The notes: generated by a model not told the origin, from the sequence alone. Positions 19,982 through 31,340 are shown, counted from the first letter of the stretch. The stretch: DNA of 64,000 nucleotides from Notolepis coatsorum (GCA_963971535.1 OZ020591.1:11992391-12056390); one strand, 5' to 3'. Program-made: numbers and translations.

Positions 19982-22900
19982 ATGGTGTGCCCGTACTGCG
20001 AGAAGGAACACTGGCTGTCACAATGTGACCTGTTCACAAAGATGAATGCAGAAGAAGTGAGTCAATGGATAAAGTCCAACAGGCGCTGTTACCGATGTGC
20101 GCGCAGTCACATGGCAGCCGAGTGCCGCCTAAAGAAGAGGTGCAGTCGGTGTGACGGAGCCCACCTAGATGTCCTACACGACAGTAACAGAAGAAAGCCT
20201 GCACCTGCACCATCGAGCAGCACAAAGGCAAGTGTCATGTACATTGACCCCGCCAGCAGCAGCGGCGCCCAAGTGCTCTTAAAGGTAGTCCGTGTAACAT
20301 TGAGCTACCAAGATAAAGTCATGGACACTTACGCCGTCCTTGATGACGGGTCAGAGAAGACCCTTCTGCTCGCGTCCGCTGCGGCCCAGCTGGGACTGCG
20401 GGGGAGCGAGAACCAAATGACGATTCGGACAATAAGAAGAGATTTAAAGACGATAAAAGGCGAGAATGTCTCCTTCACTATCGCAGCAAGCGGGCAGCCA
20501 GAGCGACGGTATAGGATTACAAATGCTTTCACCAGCCAAGAAATAGGACTATCACAGTACACCTACCCCATCGCCAAGCTGATGGATAAATATGTGCACC
20601 TGCGTCAACTACCTATCCCGCTCATAGACGGCGCCACCCCGACCCTGCTGATAGGCTCCGACCATGCAGACCTCATAGTCCCGATAGACCGGGTCCATAC
20701 AGGACCCAGAGGCTGTCCTGCAGCAGTCGAGACCCGCCTAGGATGGACAGTACAAGGCCCCCTCGTTAAATCTCTCAACCGAACAGCAGCCACTAGCTGC
20801 CTCCACTCCAGAGTGACAGAAGAAGACACCACTCTCCTGCAGCATGTCGAGAGGCTATGGACACTAGAGACAATGCCCTTTAAGAACGAAAAGAAAGACA
20901 TTCGTTCTAAAGAAGACATTTACGCCATAAACCTCCTCGAGCAGGGGACAAAGAGAGTCACAGCCAGCGGAGTGATGAGATACGCAACTCCACTCCTGAG
21001 GCGGGAGGGAATGCCCACCTTTCACGCAAAGAAAGACGCTACGGAGCGGTATCTATTGAACACAGAGCGGCGCCTAGCCAAAGACCCCGCTCAAGAGAGT
21101 GTGTACCGCGCTGAGATTGAGAAGCTAATCACAGCGGGACACGTGACAAAGATTGACATTAAAGAGGCCGATCAGACGACCGAATCATGGTACGTGCCGC
21201 ACCACAAGGTCCACCACAACGGCAAGGATCGCATTGTGTTTAACTGCAGCTACCAGATCGGATCCCAAAATCTGAATAAAGAGCTCTTGCCCGGCCCCAC
21301 ACTCGGCCCCTCTCTACTAGGCGTGCTACTACGCTTCCGCCAGGACAAGGTGGCTATCAGCGGGGATATCAAAGGGATGTTCCTGCAGGTGAGACTAGTG
21401 GAGGAGGACAAGCCCCTGCTGCGGTTCCTATGGAGAGAGAGGATCGGAGATGAGCACCCCGCCATCTATCAATGGGAAGTCCTCCCTTTCGGAACTACAT
21501 GCAGCCCGTGCTGTGCTACATTTGCACTACAGAAACACGTCGCAGAGGACCCAGCAGCAGATGAAGAGGTCCGACACAGTGTGAAGAACAGTTTCTACGT
21601 GGACAACTGTTTACAAAGCGTTTCGACTCAAGAAGAAGCCGAGGCTCTCCTACTCAAGCTACGCGCCTCTCTGATCAAAGGCGGCTTTGATCTCAGGCAG
21701 TGGGCCAGCAGCGACCCGCACGTATTGCGCAGCCTCTCCCCCGCGGACAAGGCTGCCAGCAGCGAGACCTGGATGGCGACAATCCCAGGAGAAGCCCAAG
21801 AAATGACACTAGGACTAGTCTGGCGCTTCAAAACAGACTCGCTCCACTATAGACACAAACCCCTGACCACGGAGCAGGGAAGGTCGACGGCGATACCGAC
21901 CACCAGACGGAGTGTGTACAGAACACTCGCCAGACAATATGACCCGTTGGGATGTATTCTACCTTACACCACCAGGGCAAAGATGATTGTACGAGCACTA
22001 TGGGACAAGGACCAGGGCTGGGATGACCCAATACCCGCACCCCTTGCCTCCACATGGAGAGAGTGGGAGACGGAACTCCGCTCACTCCCAGGCGTCAATA
22101 TACGCCGCAGCTACTTCCCACCCACAGTGAGGCCAGAGACATGCAAGATGGATCTACACGTCTTCAGCGACGCCTCCGAAGTAGCCTATGGATCAGTGGC
22201 CTACTTGCGTGCCCAAGAGAAGGGAGGAGAGATACACACCGCCTTCATCCTGGCTCGCTCAAGAATAGCCCCACGAAAGCAACAATCTATCCCGCGTCTA
22301 GAGCTCTGCGCAGCCCTAGCAGGAGCGCATCTAGCCACGTTAATCCAACGTGAACTCACCATTCCGGTGCACAGAACAATCTTGTGGTCAGATTCCACGA
22401 CAGTACTCACATGGATCAAGTCTGATTCATGCAGATACAAGGTCTTCGTGGGAGTCAGAGTCACAGAGATTCAAGAGTTAACAGAAGCAGCGAGCTGGCG
22501 GTATGTGGACACCAAACACAACCCAGCTGACGTCATCACCCGGGGAATGTCCCTAGATGACCTCACCCGTCACAACATCTACAGTGACGGACCAGAGTTC
22601 CTCAAGCTCCCGGAAGGAGAGTGGCCTACGCCCACCCCACGGGAGGCGAGTAAAGAGGAGGCTGAGAACAAGAAACCTATGTTCTGTGGACTGAGCACAG
22701 TCGCCTCCACAGACCCCAACATAGATGATTGCCTCACCCTACAGAGTGCGCAACTAAAGACATTTCTGTGGCACCACCCAGAGATTCAGCCCACTGCCGA
22801 CATTTCAGCAGCTGACTACGAAGAAGCAGAACTTCTTCTACTACAACGAGCCCAGAGAGACTCGTTCCCCGACGAGCTAGACTGTCTACAGGGAGGAAAG

Positions 22901-24193
22901 CCCGTCCCATCAGACAGCAGATTGCTCCACCTGGCACCCGAGAGCGACGCCCATAATCTCATCAGAGTGGGTGGTCGTCTGCGGAGGGCCCCCAATCTAC
23001 CGGATGACGTTAAGTACCCAATAGTCTTGAACAGCCGACACAAGGTCACAGAGCTGATCATAAAGAAATACGACGAGGATGTACACCACGCAGGAGCAGA
23101 GAGAGTCTTCGCGGAGATCAGACGTCGCTATTGGATACTTCAAGGAAGAGAAGCAGTGCGACGCTTCCAGCGAACCTGTCTAGACTGCCGAAAGTGGCGC
23201 GCGCAGCCCAGCATACCCCGGATGGCTGACCTACCTCCCTGTCGCCTCCGACTCGGCGACAAGCCATTCCACTCCACAGGCATGGACTGTTTTGGCCCGT
23301 TGTATATAAAGAAAGGAAGAGGAACCGAGAAGCGGTGGGGTATTGTATTCAAATGCATGACCACCAGAGCGATACATATCGAACTCCTTCCATCCATGAG
23401 CACAGACTCATTCCTTATGGCCTTCCGAAGATTCACATCACGGAAAGGAAAACCGTCTACATTGTTGTCTGATCACGGGACAAACTTCAAAGGCGGAGAA
23501 AGAGAGCTGAGAGAGAGCTTCCAAGCTATGGGCCCAGAACTTAAGACCCACCTCGCTCCATCCCAGATTGACTTCCAGTTTAATCCCCCGAACGCACCCC
23601 ACTTCGGTGGAACCTGGGAACGAGAAGTACGTTCTATAAAGACAGCCCTGTACGCCGTGCTTGGGGCCCAGACTGTAGCGGAAGAAGTCCTAATGACAGT
23701 CCTCACGGAGATCGAGGGAGTATTGAACTCCAAGCCCCTCGGCTACGTCTCCAGTGATATAGCAGATGTCGACCCAGTCACCCCCAACACACTCTTGATG
23801 GGGCGGCTGGACCCCGCGCTACCCCAGACAATGTACAGGCCTGAAGAAGCGAACGGCCGAAGAATGTGGAGGTACAGTCAAGTACTAGCTGACAAGTTTT
23901 GGAACAGCTTTCTACTCCACTACCTACCGTCTCTACAGACCCGCCAGAAGTGGGTAAAAGAGAGAGACAATTTGACAGAAGGAACAGTCGTCATGATTAT
24001 CGACCAGTCACTACCCAGAGCTATGTGGCCGGCTGGCCGCGTAAGCAAAGTGATCACCGGTGCCGATGGCAAGGTCCGAGCAGCTGAGGTGCTCGTCCAA
24101 GGGCGAACTTACACACGACCCGTGGCGAGGCTAATAGAACTGCCCAGACTCCCAGACACTATCGATGACGACCATGACCCCACGACTTTGTGA
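19982..24193 (+). CDS. pol: BEL pol polyprotein (PR-RT-RNaseH-IN), 1403 aa
   Basis: Single intact frame starting at ATG 19982, same frame as gag. Residues 3-15 and about 36-48 are CX2CX4HX4C zinc knuckles, followed by a third Cys/His motif ending in His. The aspartic protease motif D-D-G-S lies near residue 121. The reverse transcriptase carries Y-V-D-N at 539-542 in place of the commoner Y-V-D-D. RNase H begins about residue 725 (F-S-D-A-S) with later W-S-D and D-T-K-H-N-P-A-D motifs. Integrase has a His/Cys zinc-binding head and catalytic residues D1102, D1164 and E1213. A DUF5641-like domain closes the protein. Length and order fit BEL/Pao Pol. With all catalytic residues present it may be competent if the gag-pol stop is bypassed (inference). 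Confidence 0.93.
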   Translation: MVCPYCEKEHWLSQCDLFTKMNAEEVSQWIKSNRRCYRCARSHMAAECRLKKRCSRCDGAHLDVLHDSNRRKPAPAPSSSTKASVMYIDPASSSGAQVLLKVVRVTLSYQDKVMDTYAVLDDGSEKTLLLASAAAQLGLRGSENQMTIRTIRRDLKTIKGENVSFTIAASGQPERRYRITNAFTSQEIGLSQYTYPIAKLMDKYVHLRQLPIPLIDGATPTLLIGSDHADLIVPIDRVHTGPRGCPAAVETRLGWTVQGPLVKSLNRTAATSCLHSRVTEEDTTLLQHVERLWTLETMPFKNEKKDIRSKEDIYAINLLEQGTKRVTASGVMRYATPLLRREGMPTFHAKKDATERYLLNTERRLAKDPAQESVYRAEIEKLITAGHVTKIDIKEADQTTESWYVPHHKVHHNGKDRIVFNCSYQIGSQNLNKELLPGPTLGPSLLGVLLRFRQDKVAISGDIKGMFLQVRLVEEDKPLLRFLWRERIGDEHPAIYQWEVLPFGTTCSPCCATFALQKHVAEDPAADEEVRHSVKNSFYVDNCLQSVSTQEEAEALLLKLRASLIKGGFDLRQWASSDPHVLRSLSPADKAASSETWMATIPGEAQEMTLGLVWRFKTDSLHYRHKPLTTEQGRSTAIPTTRRSVYRTLARQYDPLGCILPYTTRAKMIVRALWDKDQGWDDPIPAPLASTWREWETELRSLPGVNIRRSYFPPTVRPETCKMDLHVFSDASEVAYGSVAYLRAQEKGGEIHTAFILARSRIAPRKQQSIPRLELCAALAGAHLATLIQRELTIPVHRTILWSDSTTVLTWIKSDSCRYKVFVGVRVTEIQELTEAASWRYVDTKHNPADVITRGMSLDDLTRHNIYSDGPEFLKLPEGEWPTPTPREASKEEAENKKPMFCGLSTVASTDPNIDDCLTLQSAQLKTFLWHHPEIQPTADISAADYEEAELLLLQRAQRDSFPDELDCLQGGKPVPSDSRLLHLAPESDAHNLIRVGGRLRRAPNLPDDVKYPIVLNSRHKVTELIIKKYDEDVHHAGAERVFAEIRRRYWILQGREAVRRFQRTCLDCRKWRAQPSIPRMADLPPCRLRLGDKPFHSTGMDCFGPLYIKKGRGTEKRWGIVFKCMTTRAIHIELLPSMSTDSFLMAFRRFTSRKGKPSTLLSDHGTNFKGGERELRESFQAMGPELKTHLAPSQIDFQFNPPNAPHFGGTWEREVRSIKTALYAVLGAQTVAEEVLMTVLTEIEGVLNSKPLGYVSSDIADVDPVTPNTLLMGRLDPALPQTMYRPEEANGRRMWRYSQVLADKFWNSFLLHYLPSLQTRQKWVKERDNLTEGTVVMIIDQSLPRAMWPAGRVSKVITGADGKVRAAEVLVQGRTYTRPVARLIELPRLPDTIDDDHDPTTL

Positions 24194-24286
24194 GTTGACT
24201 GACCCTTACAGCGGACCTTGAGTGGTAGACAGTGCGGTTAATCTGTCTCTGCTTAGCTAATTAGGTGGGACTAATTAGGGGGCGGC
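24194..24286 (+). other. 3' untranslated spacer with purine-rich tract
   Basis: Ninety-three bp between the pol stop and the 3' LTR. AGGGGGCGG immediately before TGTTGTG is the likely plus-strand primer (polypurine tract). No env frame. Confidence 0.7.
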
Positions 24287-25694
24287 TGTTGTGAAGGATC
24301 AGATTAAACCGAATATATATATTTATTTATGGATATATATTTAATAGTATTTGTATATCGTTTGATATCCCTTGTATATTCCTTGTACATATACACTGAA
24401 TATCCCTTTAGTCTACTAACAGCCCATAATAGTTTCATTCTCTCATTGGACAAGAACTTGGCGCCAGCAGCCAAGCCCCTTGGTTCAAGTTCAATCGTGC
24501 CGACGAACATGTCGTTACTAGCCCGGTTCCGCGTAGGAATACGTCTGGCGAAATACGAATGGTACTATTTGTTCACAGCGCATATATATATATATAGCGC
24601 AAGTAAAGTAGAACTTCCTTTTAGTCCCTTAGCCCTTAGTTCTTTACCCTCCAACCTAGTGGCAAGACGTTAAGCCTCACCCACGATACACGTGTGGTGC
24701 AGTATGGTCAACTTGGCCTCAGAATGGCATTGAGACATCGTGTGGATTAATAGTTGAATTGTCATAGTTTGGCACTATACCGTCGAGTGGGACGTATTTC
24801 TATTAAGTTAATAATAGTCTATTATGTATGGTGCATCGTTCAGTTAGAGTTATACAGTGAGTAGTACCCCCATCGTTTCCTCGCGTTATCTAGAGTCTTA
24901 ACCAGGCTGGGCAGACCACGTGTGGTGCTTTCATCCGAGGAGTTCTGGGCTAGGACGAGTGGACCTGCACATTGGATTACCTTACCCGGACGACGGCGAG
25001 CCCTACACGGCTTGGATTATCTACTTGCTTTGGGTGCTTTGATTTATGCCATGGATAACAGCCAACACTGGTGAGTGTTGGAACTACCCCCCGAGAGGAG
25101 TCCAGGTGAGACGGCGCTCTACCCCGAGTGAGGTCGCCTCACGTCTCTTCGTTGTGGACCGGCAGCTACCGTCTACAAGAGGGCCCAACTGTATTCATCT
25201 GTGGACCAAGGTTCTGTGGGCACCGTGTTCAGCACTCTGAATTCTCCCAAGAAATCGTTGGCCAGATGGGATATCGCCGGCGGCTCTCCTAACCACCCCC
25301 CCCCTACTGACTTACAACCAGCAGGACCCCCCTTTAGTATATCCAGCTATAATCATTAAGTACCATCGCTATAGTTCCCTAAAGAACCAGGTTGTATACT
25401 TGCTTCCTGCGTAACCAGAGATTGGACATTCAATGTTGATTTGCCTACGAATACTCATTTGCCTTACAAGTGCATTCAAATCATAAATGTCATTAAGTGA
25501 ACGTTGTATATACCCTTTGCTATATATTAAATATTCGACTTATACATTTGTGTGGACTTGGTTTCATGGTGGGAAAGTGTTCATCATATCTATATCATGT
25601 ACTGTGTGGCCAGTAGTTAAAGTACATAAAGCAGTAGTGGTTTAATGATACCATACTTATCAATACAGTCAGGGAATTGTACCCCTCAGTTACA
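24287..25694 (+). repeat. 3' LTR of the BEL element
   Basis: Near-identical to 16541-17945. Visible differences are GGTACT for AATACT after GAAATACGA, a longer TATATA run before GCGCAAG, one G/A change in CGTTCAGTTAG, and a shorter C run. It ends TTACA directly before the CTAGT duplication. Confidence 0.94.
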
Positions 25695-26352
25695 CTAGTA
25701 GTTTAACTGTCTAAAAGACATATAAAACACTATTCTAGTAGTTTAACTGTCTAAAAGCCATGTTGAATAAAACACTGTATTCTAGTAGTTTAACTGTCTA
25801 AAAGACATGTATAAAACACTGTATTCTAGTAGTTTAACTGTCTAAAATACATGTAATAAAACACTGATAGTCGTTTAACTGCGTCAAAGACATGTATAAA
25901 ACACTATTCTAGTAGTTTAACTGTCTAAAAGACATGTATAAAACACTGTATTCTAGTAGTTTAACTGTCTAAAAGACATGTATAAAACACTGTATTCTAG
26001 TAGTTTAACTGTCTAAAAGACATATAAAACACTATTCTAGTAGTTTAACTGTCTAAAAGCCATGTTGAATAAAACACTGTATTCTAGTAGTTTAACTGTC
26101 TAAAAGACATGTATAAAACACTGTATTCTAGTAGTTTAACTGTCTAAAAGACATGTATAAAACACTGTATTCTAGTAGTTTAACTGTCTAAAAGACATGT
26201 ATAAAACACTGTATTCTAGTAGTTTAACTGTCTAAAATACATGTATAAAACACTGTATTTTAGTAGTTTAACTGTCTAAAAGACATGTATAAAACACTGT
26301 ATTCTAGTAGTTTAACTGTCTAAAAGACATGTATAAAACACTGTATTCTAGT
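25695..26352. repeat. 44-bp minisatellite, middle block
   Basis: Continuation of the array at 15971-16540, beginning with CTAGT left by the BEL insertion and ending with CTAGT (26348-26352) left by a second LTR insertion. About 15 units; some share internal variants (GCCATGTTGAATAAAAC, ATAGTCGTTTAACTGCGTC), showing that multi-unit blocks were duplicated. Confidence 0.9.
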
Positions 26353-27543
26353 TGTTGTGAAGGGCCAGATTAAAGTTGAGAATCTACCTTTATTGTTTTA
26401 TATACTTTGTATATTATTTATATATACACGGAATATCCCTTTACCTACGTTCAAACCAGAGTAATATTCGCTCTCCTTATTGGATAGCGCCCTAGGCTCC
26501 AGGCAGTCTCGCACTCAGACAGGTGCAAGGGGCGAGTTTGGGGCATGTCAGAACATGCCTTTGGCAGTGTATTGATTCAGGACCAAAGTGGTTAGGTTTG
26601 GAACTAGATAATCACTTAAGTATAAATACGGCGCAGGTGTGCCCAGCAGTAGTTCATTCAGTTCGTCTAAGCAAGCAGTGTGACAAGTTCGTGCAGTGAA
26701 GTGAGCAACCTTGCGTCTAAAAGAGCATTGAGAACCACGTGCGAATAGTTTAGGAAAGTAACGTCAAGTTCGACCTAATCTAATGTGAAGTAAATAGTCG
26801 TTCATTTATTGTATATCGTGCAACCCAGTTTGTTCGTGTGTAGCATTGGACATGTGCACAGGAGAACCAGCGTCGGCGATTGCAGAACCATTCCTGGTTG
26901 GATTATATCGATTTGGAACGTGGTACCCGGAGAAGAGCATCGTTGATTTCCACTATCGTTTGGGATCCAACCTCGTGAGGATTACAACTCGGGCCTGCCT
27001 CGTGGACGGGGCTGGCTAGCTGTCATCAATGCTGTCGGGCATTTGGATTACAATTATTGCTTTTGCTGCTGATCAAGGGAGTTTACAAGGACCGACTCCT
27101 GTACTTGGAGTCTCTTTATTCCTCATTGAATCAGACGGAGTACCCGAACATTCCTCTACCCTCCAGGCCTTACACCCCGGAGGGAACCCATTGTCTCAGT
27201 CGGTACCAGTGTTGCCCTATCTAGTTGCTACTATACGACAGGTGGTGTCAGCTTAGACCCATCGTAGTATTCCTGCTATTCTTAGTGACTCATGCTCTTG
27301 ACTGACTTTACGTATATTCTTCGCCATACAAGCGCGACCCTAATTCTCATTCTGTAACCTAACGTTGCCTAATAATAATAAATTACCCTCAAATACTATT
27401 TCTTTGTCAATGCCGTATTCTTGTGGGTGTTCACCATCTATATTTGATGTACTGTCTGGCCAGTAATTAAAGTACATAACTAGCAGTGGTTTAATCTATC
27501 ACAATCTTTAATACAGTCAGGGTTTTGTAACCCCTCAGTTACA
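26353..27543 (+). mobile_element. solo LTR of a related BEL-type element
   Basis: 1191 bp beginning TGTTGTGAAGGGCCAGATTA and ending CAGTCAGGG...CCCCTCAGTTACA. Both ends clearly resemble the full-length element's LTR, while the middle is largely different. Flanked by CTAGT on both sides (26348-26352 and 27544-27548). TATAAATA near 26620 is a good core-promoter candidate. No internal region remains, so it probably arose by LTR-LTR recombination. Confidence 0.87.
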
Positions 27544-27653
27544 CTAGTAGTTTAACTGTCTAAAAGACATTTATAAAACACTGTATTCTAGTAGTTTGAC
27601 TGTCTAAAAGACATGTATAAAACACTGTATTCTAGTCGTTTGACTAAAAGACA
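27544..27653. repeat. 44-bp minisatellite, right block
   Basis: Two to three final units of the same array, with slightly diverged copies (GTCGTTTGACTAAAAGACAGG) at its edge. Confidence 0.85.
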
Positions 27654-28030
27654 GGATACATTTTGTCCTGTTAGCTTAGACAGTAATCTTGCCAAATCAC
27701 TCTTGGGTCATAGGGATATATATCAAAAGCACCCTGTGTGTTAGGAAATAACATGGCAACTATATGATTCTTCTGCACAAGCCACAGGCTCAACAAAGGA
27801 TATCATTAGATTGTAAACAAAGCGAAGGCGCCTGTGATGTTATTACTAATAACACTGTAGTGTGGGAAGCCTCTCAGATAGATCGCTGGAGCAGAACCAA
27901 CCAGGTAACTGCAGTAATTGTAGTAACTGTAGTACCTGTAGTAACTGTATCAACTGTAACCAAACTAAAGAAAAAAGATTTACAAAATAAAAGATAATAA
28001 TTATGATTATATATATATTATATACATACA
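27654..28030. other. unassigned intronic sequence
   Basis: No gene or repeat family recognised, apart from a short GTAACTGTAGTA-type run near 27905-27960. Confidence 0.4.
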
Positions 28031-28163
<133 letters not shown>

Positions 28164-28309
28164 ACATATATTAAGGCTGTCAATCGATTAAAATATTTAA
28201 TCTGATTAATCGCATGATTGTCCATAGTTAACTTGCGATTAATCGCAAATTAATCGCATATTTTTTATCTGTTCTAAATCTACCTTAAACGGATCTTTTT
28301 CAAGTTTTA

Positions 28310-30037
28310 GGTTTATCTTTTTTTATTGGAAGAATTTGTGCAGATTTATACATTTCAGTTATCCAAATTATACAACTTCCATTTCCTTCCCCATTCCTAT
28401 CCCCACCCCATCCCACCCAGTGAGGGCGACAACATACATACATGTAAAATAAAAAATAAAAATAAAAGAAATTTTAAATAATTAAACATAAATACAGATG
28501 TGACAGACAAAACTACGCAAAAAGAAATGAAGTAAAATTAAAAGAAAACAAGAAAAAATATAAATAGGAAAGACAGTAATAATAATATATAATATAAGTA
28601 ATACTCTCCATTTTAGTAGCGTGATTTCCAGATGGTAAAACAAATAAAATGGAAAGTAAATTGAACACCCTCAGCAGACCACCACAATGCCATCTCCCCA
28701 GCCATACGTGGGCTAGCAGTGTCAGGAAGGTTCTTTATAACATCCCTCATCCAGTGTAAGTGTGAAGGGGGAGTGGCTGCCTTCCAGTTGAATAGGATGA
28801 GGCGTCTGGCAATGAGTGAGGCAAAGGCCATGGCATTGGATATTGCAGCGTTCTCCGGTGTCAGACCAAATAATGCAATAAGAGGGCATGGGTCAACATT
28901 CATAAAAGATATGTCTGAATAAGATTTAAAAATGGAAGTGCAGAAAGGGGCCAGTGCTGGACAATGCCAAAACATATGGATAAGTGAGCCAGGGGCTTGG
29001 TGGCACCGGTCGCATGTGGGATCCATGCCAGGGTTTATCTTCGCAAGTCTAGTCTTTGACCAATATAGACGGTGGAGGAGCTTGAACTGTATCAGTGAAT
29101 GGCGGGCACATATTGAAGAAGAGCGTATTCGGGCAAGAGCATTTTCCCATTCTTTGTCTGTAAATTGATGATTTAGATCGGACTTCCAGTTTTGTCTTAT
29201 AGCCAGTACTGAGGAGGGTAGGGATAGGGATATGATGTTATATAGTTTAGATATTGAGCCTTTGATTGCAACCTTCACCTCCAAGATGCGGTCGATCACA
29301 GTTTTTGGAGGTATATGGGAGAACTGAGCAAATCTGTTCTTAACAAAATCACGTATCTGTAGATATCTGAAAAAATTTGTTTTTGGTAAGTTAAACTTTA
29401 GGGACAATTGTGTGAATGACATAAATTAACTGTCTTGGTACAAATCATAAATGTTCAGAATGCCATTCTTAAACCAGTTGCTGAAGGCTTCATCCACCAT
29501 AGAGGGAGGGAAAAGGAAGTGTTTGTGGACAGGTGACGACTGTGACATGGCCTGGAGACCAAAGTGTTTTCTGAACTGGGACCAGATCCGGAGGGAGTGT
29601 TGTACTAAGAGGTTGTTGGTGTTCTGGGCGGTTGTGACTGGGAGCGAAGAGCAGACTAAGGATTGCAAAGATGTTCTAGAACAAGATGCCCTTTCCATGT
29701 CCACCCATGCCGGCACCCACTGACAGAGTCCGTAATGGGAATGACTCCAATAGAGAATGCTGTGAATATTTGCAGCCCAATAGTAGGCCAAGAAATTGGG
29801 TAGTGCAAAGCCTCCCTGCGATTTAGGCTTCTGGAGGGCCATTTGATTTATTCGGACTGGGCGTTTATCCCCGATAAAATCTGATATTGCCCTGTCGAGG
29901 GCTTTGAAAAATGACTTTGGAATGAAGGTTGGAATATTTTGAAATAAATACAGAAATTTCGGTAATGTGTTCATTTTCACAGTATTCACTCTGCCAACAA
30001 GTGATAAAGGAAGTGACGACCATCTGATAAAATCCTG
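28310..30037 (-). mobile_element. 5'-truncated L1-type LINE
   Basis: Minus-strand insertion with a perfect 15-bp target duplication CTTTTTCAAGTTTTA at 28295-28309 and 30038-30052. The plus-strand T-rich region next to the left duplication corresponds to its 3' tail. Only the C-terminal part of ORF2 and the 3' UTR remain, the usual product of incomplete reverse transcription. Confidence 0.88.
28613..30037 (-). pseudogene. L1 ORF2 C-terminal remnant
   Basis: A minus-strand frame of about 475 codons matching the region downstream of reverse transcriptase in fish L1-type ORF2. It has R-V-N-T-V-K-M-N-x-L-P-K-F-L-Y-L-F, then W-x3-R-x3-C, then a C-x2-C-x7-H-x4-C motif (C-D-R-C ... H-M-F-W-H-C). The frame is interrupted by one in-frame TAA at 29426-29428; reading continues in the same frame on both sides. 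The endonuclease and RT catalytic parts are absent because of truncation. Confidence 0.85.
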
Positions 30038-30440
30038 CTTTTTCAAGTTTTAATACTCTTATCAACATGCAAGTCAACAAATGCTTGCTTTATGCAGCCA
30101 ATTAACACAAAAGGATGACCCTCATGCATTGCAAATTTACATCAAATTCAAAACAGAGTGATGCACAAAATAACTTAAAAGAAAATAATAATTTAAAACA
30201 ATGAATAAAGTGTGCATGAAATAATAGGGGAAAGAAAACGTTAGGAACTTGTTACATTCACCCACACAAGGGCTGAGGACTCACCCCCCCCCCCCTCTCT
30301 CCCTCACGCACACACTCTCCCAGCTCTCTTTCTCTCTTGCCCCTTCCTCATCTCTCTCACCCCCCCTCTCTCTCTAGTTTAAAAAAAAAAGACAGCCTTA
30401 ATATATATATATAAATATATATATATATACACACATACCA

Positions 30441-31209
30441 ATACATTAAATTGAAAAAAAATTATATTTGTGAAAACACACAAAAACTATAAAATGCTCT
30501 CAAATAAATGGAATGGAAAAGATAAGTAGAACACATGGCATGTACACATGACAGAAGTACAGAAGTACAATCCTTATGACCAGTGATATAATTGACTTTG
30601 AATGCTTTTGTCCAGTCTCAAGAGCGGTGGACAGAATAGCCTATAAATAAGTGAGTGTCATCTGAGCCAGAGTGGTGCTCCGGGCAGGAGTCGGTCCTCT
30701 CTCTCTGCTGTCTCTCTCAAGTGTTCGTCAGCAAGTGCACTCTCTGGGGAGACTAACAATAGCCCGGTGAGAATGTACACCATAACAATATGACTACAAG
30801 GGATCTAAACAACAACACAAGCCACTGCGGTCGTAAAAAAAAAAAAACGTACAACTCAAATTGGTTCACCCTTTGTTTTTAGGCGGGGGTTCAAAGGTTA
30901 TGTTGCTCTTTGTGTGCTGAGGAAGGTTATTATTATATGAACTAAAACTAGGTGTGAAAGTTGACTGAAATAAAAACAGTAACTAAATTAGAGTATAAAT
31001 GAAAACTAACTGAAACTATATTGTGTAACTTACAAAACTAACGGAAACTATATTGTGTAACTTACAAAACAAACGGAAACTATATTGTGTAACTTACAAA
31101 ACTAACTAAAATCAAAATATACAGAACATTTCTTTAGTTTTAGTCTTTGTCAGTTTGATCAAATGTGTCAACACAGCGAGCACAGGGAGGCATTGGTGCC
31201 TAATGTTTA
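30441..31209. other. unassigned intronic sequence with a short tandem repeat
   Basis: AT-rich. At about 31010-31115 there are three copies of a 32-bp unit containing TATTGTGTAACTTACAAAAC. Otherwise nothing recognised. Confidence 0.5.
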
Positions 31210-31340
31210 TTAACCCTTTCACTGCCACACGACAGAAGGTTAGCCCTTTACTATCACACAACCGACGGCGATGCTCCATCATTAGCATCAATAGCTCCGC
31301 AAATGGTTAACCGGCTGTCGTGTGGCAGTGAAAGGGTTAA
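31210..31340. mobile_element. Family M palindromic MITE (piggyBac-like), 131 bp
   Basis: Flanked by TTAA at 31210-31213 and 31337-31340. The inverted ends CCCTTTCACTGCCACACGAC are perfect for 22 bp. The interior includes GGTTAGCCCTTTACTATCAC and CGGCGATGCTCCATCATTAG, shared with the 58947 element. No open frame. TTAA flanks and CCC-initial ends point to mobilisation by a piggyBac-type transposase (inference). Confidence 0.85.

Larger units (their letters stand above)
16541..25694 (+). mobile_element. full-length BEL/Pao LTR retrotransposon
   Basis: A 9154-bp element: 5' LTR, primer-binding site, gag, pol (zinc knuckles, protease, RT, RNase H, integrase, DUF5641-like tail), purine-rich tract, 3' LTR. 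It is flanked by a perfect 5-bp duplication CTAGT (16536-16540 and 25695-25699). The two LTRs (1405 and 1408 bp) differ by about four substitutions, a TA-repeat length change and a C-run change, so the insertion is young. No envelope-like frame follows pol. Pol is one open frame; one in-frame UAG separates gag from pol. It lies in the GPCR intron, antisense to that gene. Confidence 0.95.
28172..30400. mobile_element. hAT-like element carrying a nested L1
   Basis: Ends are inverted: TAAGGCTGTCAATCGATTAA at the left and a right end reading TAAGGCTGTCTTTTTT in reverse complement. The left subterminal part contains repeated ATTAATCGCA motifs. Flanking octamers are ACATATAT and ATATATAT within the TA tract, so the target duplication is hard to prove. 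Without the nested L1 (28310-30037) it would be about 0.5 kb and non-autonomous. Confidence 0.7.

Noticed and set aside
24194..24286. Search for an envelope gene after BEL pol
   Set aside because: Only 93 bp separate pol from the 3' LTR, so no envelope-like frame is possible.
28719..29168. Plus-strand frames over 28.7-29.2 kb
   Set aside because: They are shadows of the minus-strand L1 ORF2 remnant.
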